Assembly: GCF_001949145.1 (NCBI RefSeq)
Contig: NW_019091371.1
Span: forward strand, 868,734 to 932,733
Source: Acanthaster planci
Lineage: Eukaryota > Echinodermata > Asteroidea > Valvatida > Acanthasteridae
Reading direction: 5' to 3'
DNA: 64,000 nucleotides
Shown here: piece by piece, positions 26,433-39,400 of the stretch
How positions within the stretch are numbered: the first letter of the stretch is position 1
Layout: each line of letters starts with the position of its first letter
Notes under the pieces: model-generated
Told to the model about the DNA's origin: nothing
Seen by the model: the letters and a program-made list of their open reading frames with translations, nothing else
Database searches by the model: none
Translations under genes and position numbers: made by a program

Positions 26433-27393
26433 CGCTCCATATGCGTCTTTGAGCACAACTTGGAACAAGAATGCATATTTTGGAAGGTGTGGGGGCTAAG
26501 ACAGTTGACCTTTTGGCTTTTCTGCAAATATGTGCAAGTGATATGTGATATTGGACATTATTGCTCAAATCGTCCGGAAAATTAGTGAGTGTCCTTTACG
26601 TCAATTTCTTTTGGTAAGAAGATGCAGACAGGTTTGGCGGCATAAAAAGTAGTTCTTTGATTGCGAGCAAAAATTAGGGTCATTCGGAAATGAGAACCAT
26701 TAAATTAAAACTGGTCGCCTTCATAACAGTAAATCGTGTCAACATCACCACCAACGGCATACTGTACCCAGTATTTTCCGAGGTTGTTAAGATATTGACT
26801 CATTACGTATGTCTATGACTGGGTGTGGACTTGGTGGCTAGTAATGTCTTAAAACGTTGACCAATTGTGTACGATAAGCTACAGGAAGTGTTATTTGCAC
26901 CAATAATAACTGGCAGGTTGTGTGGACATGTTTCACCAAAGGCGGACAACTTTAGGTTTCCCTTGACCTCACTGTCCAATTTAATATAAAGCAGTAGCAT
27001 TGTGATCGCAACAGTTGCAATATTGATGGTGCTGACCAGGTAGTGTGAAATTACGCTGACCTGCGAGACGGGTTCAGGGACATTTTTACAACCGTTTGAT
27101 AGGTCTGCATACTTTGAAGAGAAAACGGTTGACCACTTTGATAGTACACTTTTCAAACATACAGATCAAGGGCATTATCGATACGAGATTCGCCTTAATG
27201 TCAATTTTAGAGAAAATTGGACTTCATGTCTCAGGTCAGGGTTAGCAGTGTTTATGTAGGACATTGTTGGCATACTAAGCTTCGGGCTAAACCTAAAATC
27301 CAAATGGTACTGTGAGGCCTTCTGAACATCTTCATCTCACTGAAGCATTATTTGTACTGAGAAAGAACTGTACATAAAGGTTTTGTATTCCCA

Positions 27394-27399
27394 AATAAA
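27394..27399 (+). terminator. Candidate polyadenylation signal AATAAA
   Basis: AATAAA with a GT-rich element about 15 bases downstream. It is the best-formed signal 3' of the PLEKHG7-like stop codon, but 3.3 kb away. Confidence 0.35.
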
Positions 27400-27420
27400 G
27401 AGAATGTCAAAACGAATTGT

Positions 27421-30400
27421 GATTGTGATTTAACATGTATACTCAAATAAAATGGAACGAGAAAATTTCAAAGGAAAAATAAAATGTACAAAGCTATTTT
27501 AAACGTTGAAGAAAAATTTGTTCCAGCCTCGCTGCGTGGCACAGTTGGTGTAGTTGACACTAAAATAGAGCATTGCTTTCAATGGCAGCCATTTCGGCTA
27601 TAATAAAGGTTCCACGGGTAGGGTGCTGAATCTTATTGATGTTGATTACCTACCGGTATGTAAGGGAGGGTGTTACATGTAAGTCTTAAAGTTCCCGTTT
27701 ACATCTTCCTTAACTATATGATTTCATGTAGGAAAAAACTCATTCACTACTGTTCCCAGTAGACGTTCAGACGCTTGTCAGAAGTTCTACTTTTCCACTG
27801 GTAGATCTGGCGGACTTAAACCTCACCACAGGTTCCGGCATCGGTATCGGATAGTTTGCTCGCAAACGCGTGAATGGTTCTGCAATCTTGGCTGGAACTT
27901 GGAAGGAGTTAACAAGTACATCCATGTGGTCGTACATTCATCTCTGGATATGCTGTTCTGAGAGGAGGGGTCAAGAGACGTCTTCAAGGAGCTTGAGGCT
28001 GCTCGTTGCTTAAGTGATGGGAAACGGCAGTGGGCTGGTCTACTTGTGAAGAGGCTGGCAAGATGAACGGAGTTTGAAGTTGTCGAGTTAGCACTTGGGC
28101 TTTTCGTACAGGTGCTCTTGCTGGTGGAAATAACTTAATCTGGGTTGTTGGGTTGACCATGGGTACAAGCTGTTCATGGGCACAAAAGGCTTGAGCATCT
28201 GGGTCGAGTCCTGGCTGGTGGATGGAATTGGGTGCACATGGCTGTTTGATAACGATGCACGGAACAGATACCTATATCGGTCATGAAATGACGTACATGT
28301 TAATATGTATGTTCGATAAAGCACGCTTGAGAACATGACGTTCCACTCTCCGACACATGCTTTTTTTTCTATGAATTCACAGTAGGGTCAGTCCCAGTAC
28401 ATAGGCGAAATTGAGGAACACGAAAGGTCCAAATTTAAAACTCTATTAAACGGATGTCATTTTAATGCTGGGCAAACGTATTAAACCTACATTTTAGTGA
28501 AATTCAGTATTCATAATATGAATTTGCAAGTTTCTGCTCAACAGCGGTGGTTCCCTACGATCAATCAGGCACTTATGTAAATAATGATCTGATACAAGAA
28601 AACCAAGCTATAGTTTGCTGAAGATAACCTCATCTGATTTACATGATGTGATTAGGACTTACATTGATGTGACTCAATGAAGTTTCTCACTGACATTAAT
28701 ATTAACATTAAAACACAAATGGTTTGCTGCAAAGCAAATTCTCCTTGAAACGTTTCCTTAGATTTCAAAAATTGCTGAAAAATGAAACAAAATGGTTATC
28801 AGAGTAGGCCTACGGTTGTCTGTATTAATGACAAATGATTTAAATGACACAAGGTATTCGGTAATCTCAAACGAGTTTCTTTCCCCATCAACAGTTTGAT
28901 AAACAGTAATGGTTTCCTTGAAGCCTACCTGGAACCATATCATAAATAAACCGCACAGCCACTATCTGTAGGCCATGTGTCTGTTTAATACGGTGTACAC
29001 AGGCCCGCCGTAGTATCACGTGTAAAGTCGCATATTGACAGCTGACTGATTTTGTAAAATGCGGACATTCAACGCACAACTGGAGATTGTTCAACCTTAG
29101 TCTTACGAAATGCAGTATATGATCGTGCCCAGTCAGGTTGAGGGTTAATAAGGGTTGATATATGCTGCCCTCAAAATTTCAATTTGAAATATAGATGTGG
29201 CAGTTTTGGGAATATAAAGAATCCTTCTTTTAAGAAAGCATTTTCTACATGTATAGAGTGAAGCGTTGGTGATTCAGCGTTGTTGTAATACAGGTAGGAT
29301 GCCCCCGGAGTGTTTAACTATGCATGTATAAGGAGTGTGGCTTTCTACAGGACACCATGTAGCCACAATAGTTCACTCCGTTTGCTTGACGATGGAATGG
29401 TGAAGAATTGGACCTGTCTTCAAACTCCACCCATAATCTAATTACAAAACATCCAGTAACATCTTTATTGCAATAACAAAGAAACTACTAATAAATCTCG
29501 GGTTGCAAATTATTTGAGAGAAACCAAGAAAAAACACAATTAAAAGGGACAAACTGACATTCATCTGACAACACTTGCAATGATTTAACTTCATGTATTG
29601 TTTTGTCCACACCAACTAAAAATGTACAGCTAACTTGTCAACCGAATTATGCACACTAGGATGTGTAAAAACAACGACACTCAACAGTGGATAAGTCATC
29701 AACATACTTTAAAATAGAGTTACTGTCACCACCAGGTTTAATATTGTTCACTTTTAAACATTACGCATACACTTCGAACACCTGGCTTTTAAAAATTACA
29801 TTAAAGAAAGACGATAAAACATGAGTCGTACACTGCAAGAATCCGCTTTTCAAAAGGCTGTAGTGAAGTGACAGGCACTCCTTACTACCCTGTGATAAAT
29901 ATGGGTTTCACCTTGATTTTCAAATAAAATTTCAAATTTTCCTAAATAAGGAAAATGTGCCCCAAATGTTTGCGTTCATATGAATTCATCTGCCCAAATG
30001 TTCTTGATCAAAGCTTGAGTGAATCTAAATGCTTTTTGCTGGTAATCATAATTAGTGTATTCACTGTTTTAACTTCAATGGGAAACTTTGAGGCGCTGGT
30101 GGCAGCAGACATACCTGTATTGCGCACACTCAGGGAACTATGCACACATGCTCAGAACGCACACATGCTAAGAACTGGTAACTGTAACGGTATGTTTGCC
30201 GCCACCAAGAGTCTCGAAGTCTCACACTGCTGTATGTTCTTGATCGTTGGCACCAAAAACTAAACGGAATACTCTGTTTTCCGTCGATTATAAAATGAAC
30301 TCAAATTGCATGCTTACAAATTTGCACTACAATAGTTGCCCATGACAAGGTATTCAGAAGGTTTTTTCTTATTCGATTTAACAAAGAAGTTCTGAAGTGC

Positions 30401-30466
30401 TTTGTTAAAATCGAATGAGAAAAAAAAATTACATTTCCGAGATTTGGAAATACATGTATGCAGATA
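27421..30466. other. Intergenic stretch between convergent genes
   Basis: No gene is supported. On the minus strand, 27.7-28.3 kb has proline-, serine- and glutamine-rich open pieces, but they are broken by stops and no splice chain could be built. At 27530 the string TGGCACAGTTGG resembles a polymerase III A box without a partner B box. Confidence 0.4.
30362..30427. repeat. Near-perfect 66-base hairpin
   Basis: TTTTTTCTTATTCGATTTAA then CAAAG is mirrored by CTTTGTTAAAATCGAATGAG then AAAAAA. The arms are about 25 bases with one mismatch and one bulge, and the loop is about 13 bases. It sits just 3' of the DUF393 gene stop and polyA signal. Confidence 0.7.
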
Positions 30467-30472
30467 TTTATT
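30467..30472 (-). terminator. Polyadenylation signal AATAAA, DUF393 gene
   Basis: AATAAA on the minus strand, 25 bases after the stop codon at 30497-30499. If used, it implies a very short 3' UTR. Confidence 0.45.
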
Positions 30473-30496
30473 ACTTATGTCAGTATATTTTCACAT

Positions 30497-33400
30497 TCAC
30501 GTTGAGTCCTCAGTCGTTGATTTATTCTCAATCTTGCATTTCCCATTATGGCACCTGCGCCATCTGCTGGACCACTGAAGTCGATTTCTTGCAAACACCA
30601 TATATGCCCAGTCAAACAATGTTGAGAGTAAAGGCCATCTCATGTAGGCAACCATCCACCTCAATCCAAGGGCAGAATACATCTCATACATAGCTTGCAC
30701 TTTGGTGTATACCTGCAATGAGTACATGTGTATAAAGTAGTACTGTACTGTAATCAAAACAAGTCATCGTGCATCCACCAGCAGATCCACAATGTAAAGG
30801 TTGCAAGTAGTGACAACAAAGTCATTGTGAACACACTTCTGTGCCGTATTTTACTGAGAGCAAAATCTGGATTCTAAACGGTTTGTGGTGCAGTGTGAGA
30901 CCTTTCCTGGTCACTTTAACTGACTTTTTAAATCAAATTTGCTTGTGTTTTTGACAGGGTGTGGCTTTGAGTTACTCTAACGTATATGCTCCCTAGGTCA
31001 TTTCAGGCAATGCTGGAGAGAGACAATCAAAAGAACAACGATACAATTTACAGTTAAACATTGCTACCCCAAGTAAATAGACAGGTACACTGCAATTGTT
31101 AAAGAGTAACTGTTCATACTTGAAAACTTGTAGTGTGAAGTCCATTTTTTCAGTGTTAATATGCTTGGCGACTTAATTCCTGACTACGTCTTACGCTGAA
31201 GTTGCACTTGCAAAGAACACAAAATGCATGGAAATACATGTTATAGATCCCATGATAACAGGCCACTCCGATGTGTACTTTTGCTCAGAAACTTTCATTT
31301 TTTTCTTCTTAAGAATCCCAATGATTCTGCCTTTCCTATGCTAACTTTAACGCTTCTACTCCCACAGAAGGCCGATTGCTTAAAAATATCACCCGAAAAA
31401 AATGCGAACGAAAGCGCATTCACGTAGGCAGTTCATGTACACATATACTGTACACCAACGTCGGTCGTGTTGTCTAAAACCGGCGCTATGAACGTCTTGC
31501 AGCAAGACTAGGACTCCTAGCTGCAGTGTTTTCGCACTTCATTGGCGGCACAATGTGTGCATAAGCATTGTTCGGCAGCTGTAAACTTTCGACTTGCCGG
31601 TAAAATATACATTTTTTACCCCAGAAGAGTTCATTTTAAAGGCTGTATATTTTATATTTTTGACTACATGTAGTTTTAAATCCACGCCAAAGGCTGTTTT
31701 CGGGGTAGTTTTATACATTTATGATGGGGCGAGCTGTAAATCGTATTTTCAATAACATGTATATTAAGGAGAGAAAACATCGGACTTTTTTGTTGCATTA
31801 CACACGCACTCATCCTGAAGAACAAAGTTTGAAAATAAATATACAGCAATAGACATTTCTTGTTATTCCTCGAGTGGGATTTTTCACATTTAGTACAAAA
31901 TCCTATTTTTTTTTCCTTGACGGTGTTCTGAGTGAACTGCAATAATGATAAATAAAGCATGTAACGAATGCCACCATGAATTTGGCTGACTATAGCTGGT
32001 CCCACAAAAGTACATTAAGCAAATTCATCCTTTGGACCTATAGATAATCCAGCTGTGTGCAGATGAAGGTATTTTCAACATTTAAACTTCTATTCAAACA
32101 AACTGACTATGCCAAATTTCATGCTGTGGTTTTAATCCAGTAAATAATGATGTGCTTGAGCGGTCTCTTACGTTCATTAAAGACTGAGACAGAGAACTGA
32201 CGTTGATAATGACCCCTGCAGAAGGTGACGAATATTATCAGTGTCCATTCTCCATTCACATATCTTTCGAGTCAGAAGTAAAAACTAATTTAAAAAACAT
32301 ATATATATGTTTCCGAAGATTTTGTTCAACACTTCCCTAGCTATGTACTGAAAATGCACGTGCCTCTTGCGAGTAGTCGATAACAATCTTATGTGTGGCT
32401 TGGCGTGTGCGTGGCTCTTCCTGCGTGAGGTTACTGAGGAGGCACAGAATGTATTGAGTACTTGTGAGTGTCGTGTGAATTTCGAACTCTCAAAATACAC
32501 ACGGAATATTGTGTTTCTCGGAAATTCTACATGGACATGTAATCGAATTTAATCGCAAAATTGTGAATCTGAAGATGACAATACGTCGATCAGTTGGGTA
32601 CGAGAAACAACCGTTTTGGTGCGTGCGCTCCCTTGTTGGGCTTAGCCAAAATATTAAATTTCATTGCACGTTTTCAGACTGTTATAAATTGCTATACTTC
32701 TTCACAGGCCCTATCGAGAGTGTTCATTCTGCTACCGTCACCGTTCTGAACGCCTGTGCCGTCATTCTCCCATCTCGGCCGCTGAACTTCTTTTTGTCAC
32801 TCTTCTGGAAGGACTTCTGCAGCTAGTCACACTTGTCTTCGACTTCACCCCTGACTGCCTGCAACGAGTCGGTGGGTGCCCCGTCCACCTCTCTGACGAA
32901 TTTTTACTGTCTGTCACAGCGTTGTTCATTAATGTTGAGGAAACCCCAAGTGCTCCAAGCAGGCGCAGATGGCTTCATCCAGAGACGACGGTCTGGCCAA
33001 GAACACGCCATTGCGGACGGCCTGCTCTCGTATCGAGTTTGAGAAATGGTCACGAGTCAGGCAATCACGCCCCTAGTCCGTCAATTCTGATTAGGCCAGC
33101 GCAGAGAGATACCGCATGAGCTGTCCCAGATCTTGTAATGTTTCCTCTCTCTGACGTCTGTGGCGAAGTTCCATCTGTGATTTTTCCGCCAGTTGTCCTG
33201 GCCTAAATTGCTTCTCAAGGAGACCCAGTAGGTGACTTCCCGCTGGTCGCATGGGTTCCTCAACACCTTCACCGTCTCCCCTTGTAGGCCTGCTGTAAGG
33301 AAAACTTTCACCTCCTTGTTGGTCCATCCATTCGCCAGCTTGGAAGCTGCGATCTGTTGCTTTTACTCCCGTTGAACGCATCAGGCATGATGTTTGACCA

Positions 33401-36400
33401 TCTCTTAGTGCTCGTTGACCCACAACTAGCCGTCTTTACCCCCTTCTCCGCAGGCTCTTCGCCACCAAGTGAGTGCAACATGCTGTTTTTACACTGGGTA
33501 GTTGGTTTACTTGTAAGGACCAATCATCAGTTACTTTCGATGGTGAGGTTTCACCGTCGCCTAGGCTGGATGTAGGCGCTTAAGTGGTGGGTCCGGTAGG
33601 CGGCGGCGTAGGCGGAGCCACCAGAAATCTTCTACGTTTTGGAGTCAGTGGAATCCTTCGTCTCAGGGCTGTAATTGACTGCTTTGACCCCGGTTGACTC
33701 ATGTCAAATCTCGCATGCAGCTCCTTCACTTGCCGCTGTAGGCGCCAAATGTTCCCGCACGCTCTTCACTCTTTTTCTTAGCATTGTTGTCTGAAGAGCT
33801 GTACGTCGAAAGGTCGCCTTTGAAATCAGTAAGGCTGACCGCTATCTCACCTTATTAGGCTGTTGCAACTGCGATGCCAATCCCACTTCTGACACCAAAT
33901 TTGTAGCGTACCACCGACCCTAACACCTGCTGAGGCGTGCCACCAGTCGGGAGATGGTCCTCCCGACGAGCGGCTATCGGGAGAACCCCGGAGACGTAAC
34001 TTCATTTGGGGAGAAATATACCCCAGGCACCGCAGCACAATAGGGACACATTCATTGGTGAAACTCTCATAATGGTTTATTATGCCTGTTTTGACAATGC
34101 CTACGCCTTCGACGGCAACTGACTCCTAACTAGGCGTCAACTTGTGCTGGGTTAATTTTTACGTAAATCACACAGCTTGGCTAATCGGCCCACTTACCAG
34201 AGCGATGTCACAGTACAAACCCGCCTGGCGGGTCCCCTTCCACACGCAGCGGAGAACCGCCCAAACCTCTTACAATACTACTCGAGCTAGATAATGTACA
34301 CCAGGGAACTTGACGAGCAAGGGCACGGAGCAACAAAAAAAAGGGAGCTGCGCGCGGCGCCGCTTTTTATACTGGTGAGCTGCGCACACCGGTCGCAGCA
34401 GCGCGGGACCACCACAGCGAGTACCAGGACGAGACTGGTACCAGGTCTATCCAATGTTTCGTTACAGTTTAAATATCTAGCAAGTTTTTGCACAAATCGG
34501 TGCAACATCGAGTTCAGTGCCTCGGATTACATCATGGTTTCGCTCATAAATATGCAAATTCATGTCAGCATTAAACCTCACTAGGACTAAGTATATACTG
34601 ATAAAACAGCAAAGCAAAAATTTTAAATTAGGTTAAGAGGCCCATGAAAAGTGGTTTTTGTTGAATATTGTACATTTTAAACGATATCCAGAAAGTAACA
34701 ATTGTTGTTGTTTTGATTGACAAAAAATTGTAAAAGTTTTTGGCCAAACAGCCACGCCCTGAGAGGTAATTCATTAACACTGAAAATGTGCATATCTGTG
34801 ACGTACAACACCTATAAAGACGGGACAAACCTGCATGACTTTCCAACCGAAGCAACGTTTAGATGAATTTGGACAGCGAAAATCATGCTGAGCAGGGCCA
34901 AATGGTCAGAACTGAGAGTGAGCTGCGAACTGTGCAGTGCGCATTTCTAGCCGCAATATTTTTCCCGAACTTGTAAGACTCGTTTGGGCTTAATTTAAAC
35001 GATTGTAGAAGTCAGACGCCACGCTCACGTTCTTTGGAAAAAAAAACGTCAACAAAGGCGAAGGAGAGCTTTCATGAAACGCCAACACCAAAGGGTAAGA
35101 AATGCTTAGAAATAGGCCTAAGTTATTTCACTCACTATACTCGCGTGTATAGGTTGCGGGTGCGATCTATGTAAACCACCAACATGTTATGCATTTGACC
35201 ATATGGTGACCGTACTTTGTGTGCACGTGCTTTTTGTTTCTCTTGGATCCACACGTACCAATAGGTTGTCTAGCTTAATTTTGCTGCTATTGTCGGTTCT
35301 CAGATGTACGTCACACATAACGCCATCATTTGTCAGGATTAAAACATTCATTCGAGGTTTCAGTGAAATTAACGACAACAAAAAGATGAGTTTGAGGACA
35401 AGTTGTATGAGGACATAGAAGCCTTGGCTGCTACAGTTCCAAAGTGTGATAAATTCATCATTCTTGGCAATCTCAACGCTAGAGTCGGCACAGCGTGGGA
35501 TGAAGTCAACTGGGAGAAACGGCATAAGTACAACAACAATGTCTCCTGCTACTGAGGGTGGTATGCTTCAAGCCATTTCTCATCACCAACACTATATTCC
35601 GCCTCCCAGACCAAAACAAAACAATATTATAGATCAAGATCTCATTACTGGCACCTCATTGGCTCTGTCATCATTTGGCATAGGGGTCGGGGAGATGTCT
35701 GAGTCACCAAGTCCATGTGGGGTGCAGAGTGCTGGACCGACCGCAGACTTGTCAATGAAATAAACCTGTATTCCAGCCCAAGCCAAGTGGCACCTGCTAG
35801 GGAGAAATGTCAGAAGAGGCTGAATGTGGGTAAGTTGAAGTCCAGGGTAGCCCCTATGAAGTTGAAAAAGGGTCTTGATACAAAAGTGCAGACTCTCAAC
35901 TTCAGAGTGAAGACCCTCCAGAAAACTGGGCTGCCTTCCGTGATCTGGTTGCCTCCATTGCCCTCTCTCAGTGCATCTCCTTATAAGTACAAAAACAAGG
36001 ACTGGTTTGATGAGAACGACAAGGAGATACAGCAACACCTTGAGAAGAAGCGTCGGCTGTACAAGGCTCACGAGGAGGATCCGATATCTTTTCCAAAGAA
36101 AACAGCCTTTATCACGGCCCGTAGAACACTCAAGACTACGCTAAGAGAGATGCTACTCTAAGGGGCTACTGAGATCTAGGCCTACAAGTCACGATCCGCG
36201 CTTTGTCAACAATCTGCACACATTGTATGGCCCACAACTCTCTTGCAACTCCCCTATTATGAAGTGCGGATGGCCAATTAAACCCTGCCTACTGACAGGA
36301 CGCAGATCCGTGAACGATGGACGGAACACTTTTGTTATGTCTTTAACCGGCCATCGGTCATCAAAGAAGCATTGCATGGTAGCAGCGGTAGATTGGAGAC

Positions 36401-39400
36401 TTTGGTGAATAACAAAACAAACTCAGTACGTGAAATAAAGTACATTTTCATGACAGCTTAAATATTGTTGTAACTGAACACTTTGGCAGTATATGAACTG
36501 TTCATATCGGATTTGGCCTTACACCAACGTCACAATGTATACCCAGATTTACCGACACCGATATGTCAAGGCAATACCCATTATAAAAACCAACATCTCC
36601 CCGACGCAAAAAAGTGCATCTTGTAATAGTTTACAGTAACCGCTACAACATCTGACTCGGACTGGCCAGCCGACCCCGACAAACTTGGTGGTCGAGCCTG
36701 CTTAAGCAGGAGGTCGTGAGTTTAAGTCCGTCTCGAGTATGCTCATGAATTTTTCGCAAGCTCTCAGACAGACAGAGTATACAGTATTATACATGTTATG
36801 TTTATGTCATTGTAGGGGCAAAAACTATTGTAAAAATTAGCATTTCCCCGACCAGGAAGAACATACATGTAGTGTACACGATCTGTTGCTTATCAATAAG
36901 TACAGTAATATACAACGTAGTAAATGCAAATGCCTTCCCAAGTGGACTGGGAGACAACAGATATTGTCACAACCTCCACAAGATTCTGGCACAAACCCAA
37001 ACTTAAATTTATGTTCTTAAGTGTCTTGAAAACTACCGTACCGAGGGAGAGATAGCGAGTTACCTTCTCCTGTGGGTTGCGGAACAAGGCCTGGATGTGA
37101 AAACTTCCATTTGTGCAAGGGAGACATTACCGTCAAGAGCAATCATTCGCCCATTCCAGCACACCCACAAGAGGATAACATGATGCAGACCCTACCAAGA
37201 CTACATCGAATCTGTTTCGCATACAAGCGTGAAATTGCCAGGAAATACGCTACCAGCCTGGAATAACGGAAATGATTGATGCTGAGTCTTTTAATGTGTT
37301 CCCCTTTGAAAAGCACAAAATCTCAGAGATGCGGGTTTGCATACACAACAAAAATTGTGCTATACATGTACATATACCAATAAAGTTTTAGTGAGTGAGG
37401 AAAGAAATAGCAAGAGACCAGACACTTCAACTGCTGAAGCAGTAGATTGCAGGTGGTTGGCCAGCATCAAGAAATTAATTGCTCCATTAGACCATGATGG
37501 TCAATCGAAGACAATGTAGCAACAGAAGATGGAGTGGTTTTTGTTGGGAGTAGGGTAGCACAATGTAACTCCCAGATGTGATTGGCTTGACGAAAATTCC
37601 TCATTTTTCATGCAATGTCAATAAAAGCAACTGAAAAGCAGAACGTGCCCCACATGAAGCGAGTCTATGTCATATGCTTTAAAAGTTACATTATGTTCTT
37701 TACTGGAAAAACTGTTATTTCAATCTGTATTCAGTAGAATCACAAAAATCACTGGAAGTAATGTCCTCAGACAGTACAGGTGTACATGTAGGTACTGGAT
37801 GTGAAATGGACCTTCTCAAAATCAACGGATACATGTACATTCAGATTTTTGCAACTCTTTAAAAAAGTTCTATACATGTACATGTACCTAAATTTGAAAG
37901 CATTCCATTAAATAGCATGAATTCTGTACAGTATCTAAAGCAACACTCACTCATACAGCAGTTCCACACTGCAAACTCATTGATGAAAAGAATTCTGGTT
38001 TTGCAGTAACAATTTTAATTTTTACCTGCTGATCAGGTCCAACGACATGCATTACACCCATAGCTGTCTCGTAGGAGATGTTATTGTTGTTCTCAGGACT
38101 GTAATCTGGTGATGCAATGTTGACAAGTTCCAGTGCATCTTTCTTTTTGTTCAAGTACTGCACGAACTTGATCTCTTGCATGCAGAGTGGACAATCACCA
38201 TCATATAAAACCTAAGAAATTAAAAACCAGAGTACTCAGTGGCATGGAGGGGGGTCAAACATACTCCCCAACCCAAAACGAAAGAGAGAAAAAAAAAGTA
38301 CCACCTCCATGAGGTCATGAGGTTTACTTTGTATAATAATAAGTAGAAAACATTAATATAAACTGTGAACAGAAACTTGAACCTTCAACTTGTTAAAAAT
38401 TAAAGGAAGTGAAGAACTAGCCAATGATGTGACCATCAGGAACATTGAGAGACATGAATTAATGTGTCCATGTAACAATGTAAGTTGTGCAAAGCCCATT
38501 TTCAATCCAATCAGAATCTTTCTCTCAAAGAAACCTTTTCTCTGAAATAGATGCTTAGGGTCACTCAGGTCCAAAAACATTTCGCAGCAATGTTGGTATT
38601 TTACATTTCTAATGTTTGCTCTGTGCAAACATGCAAAGTTTTATTGTTATCAGAAGTAAAACGCATGTACGACAATCTCTCCCCTCAAAAAAAAAATTAT
38701 AAACTTGTAGACACCATCTTAAATCATGCTAATTTTATTAAAGATAAATGCAACTCTCCGTGACATCCAGGAGCTTTGTGACCTTTCACAGTGCAAACAA
38801 ACCACTACATTACAATAAGTCCATGGTGTTTTCACCTTGCTTTGACCTTAGATTGCAAAAACCCTTTGATGAATACGTACTTCACTAAGTTGTGTCCATC
38901 CATGTGACTTCAAAGACAGTTTTAGCACTTTTTCAGGGGTAAAAGCTGAGATTTGAAAACTCACGCTATGCCCCTCTGAGGTACAATCTTTGATTTATTC
39001 TCCTTGAAAACTTCAGTATTGGTTGGTTAAATTCTGACATTTTCTGAGGAACCCCTCTCTGACTAATGCCAGTTGGTCAGATTTCGTCCTCCATCATTTG
39101 TCCCTATTTTCTTTTAAAGAGTGTTTTCATACCTCCATGCATATGGACAACACTTAATGCCCTTGTGCACAAACTTATGACACTTGTCTGAAAACAAACA
39201 AACAAACAAACAAACAAACAAACAGTACTTTGTAAGTAGGCCTAGGTGCTTATGAATTTTCTTAGCTACATGTATATTTCACCTTTTAGAACATATTTTT
39301 GCTTTTTGGTTGCAGTCTAACAACATTTCTTCAAGAGAAAATTCGTGCTGTCCGTACTGGCACTCTTTCCTTTTCTTTTCTAAATTTGAAAGGTGAGGTA

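Larger units (their letters stand above)
24124..27420 (+). other. Presumed 3' UTR of the PLEKHG7-like gene
   Basis: After the stop codon at 24121-24123 no further coding sequence is seen. AATAAA signals occur at 25491 and at 27394-27399. The latter is followed by a GT-rich stretch (ATTGTGATTGTGATTT), the usual look of a cleavage region. Which signal is used cannot be decided here. The stretch contains a MITE at 26243-26432. Confidence 0.35.

Noticed and set aside
27528-27640. TGGCACAGTTGG resembling a tRNA A box
   Set aside because: No matching B box at the expected spacing. Too weak to call a tRNA or SINE.
29955-30263. 102-codon open frame starting MCPKCL on the + strand
   Set aside because: No domain, no splice sites, no homologous pattern recognised. 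It sits past the 3' end of the DUF393 gene and looks like a chance frame.
39186-39224. Direct CAAA repeats considered as a CRISPR-like or regulatory array
   Set aside because: Plain tetranucleotide microsatellite in a eukaryotic intron.
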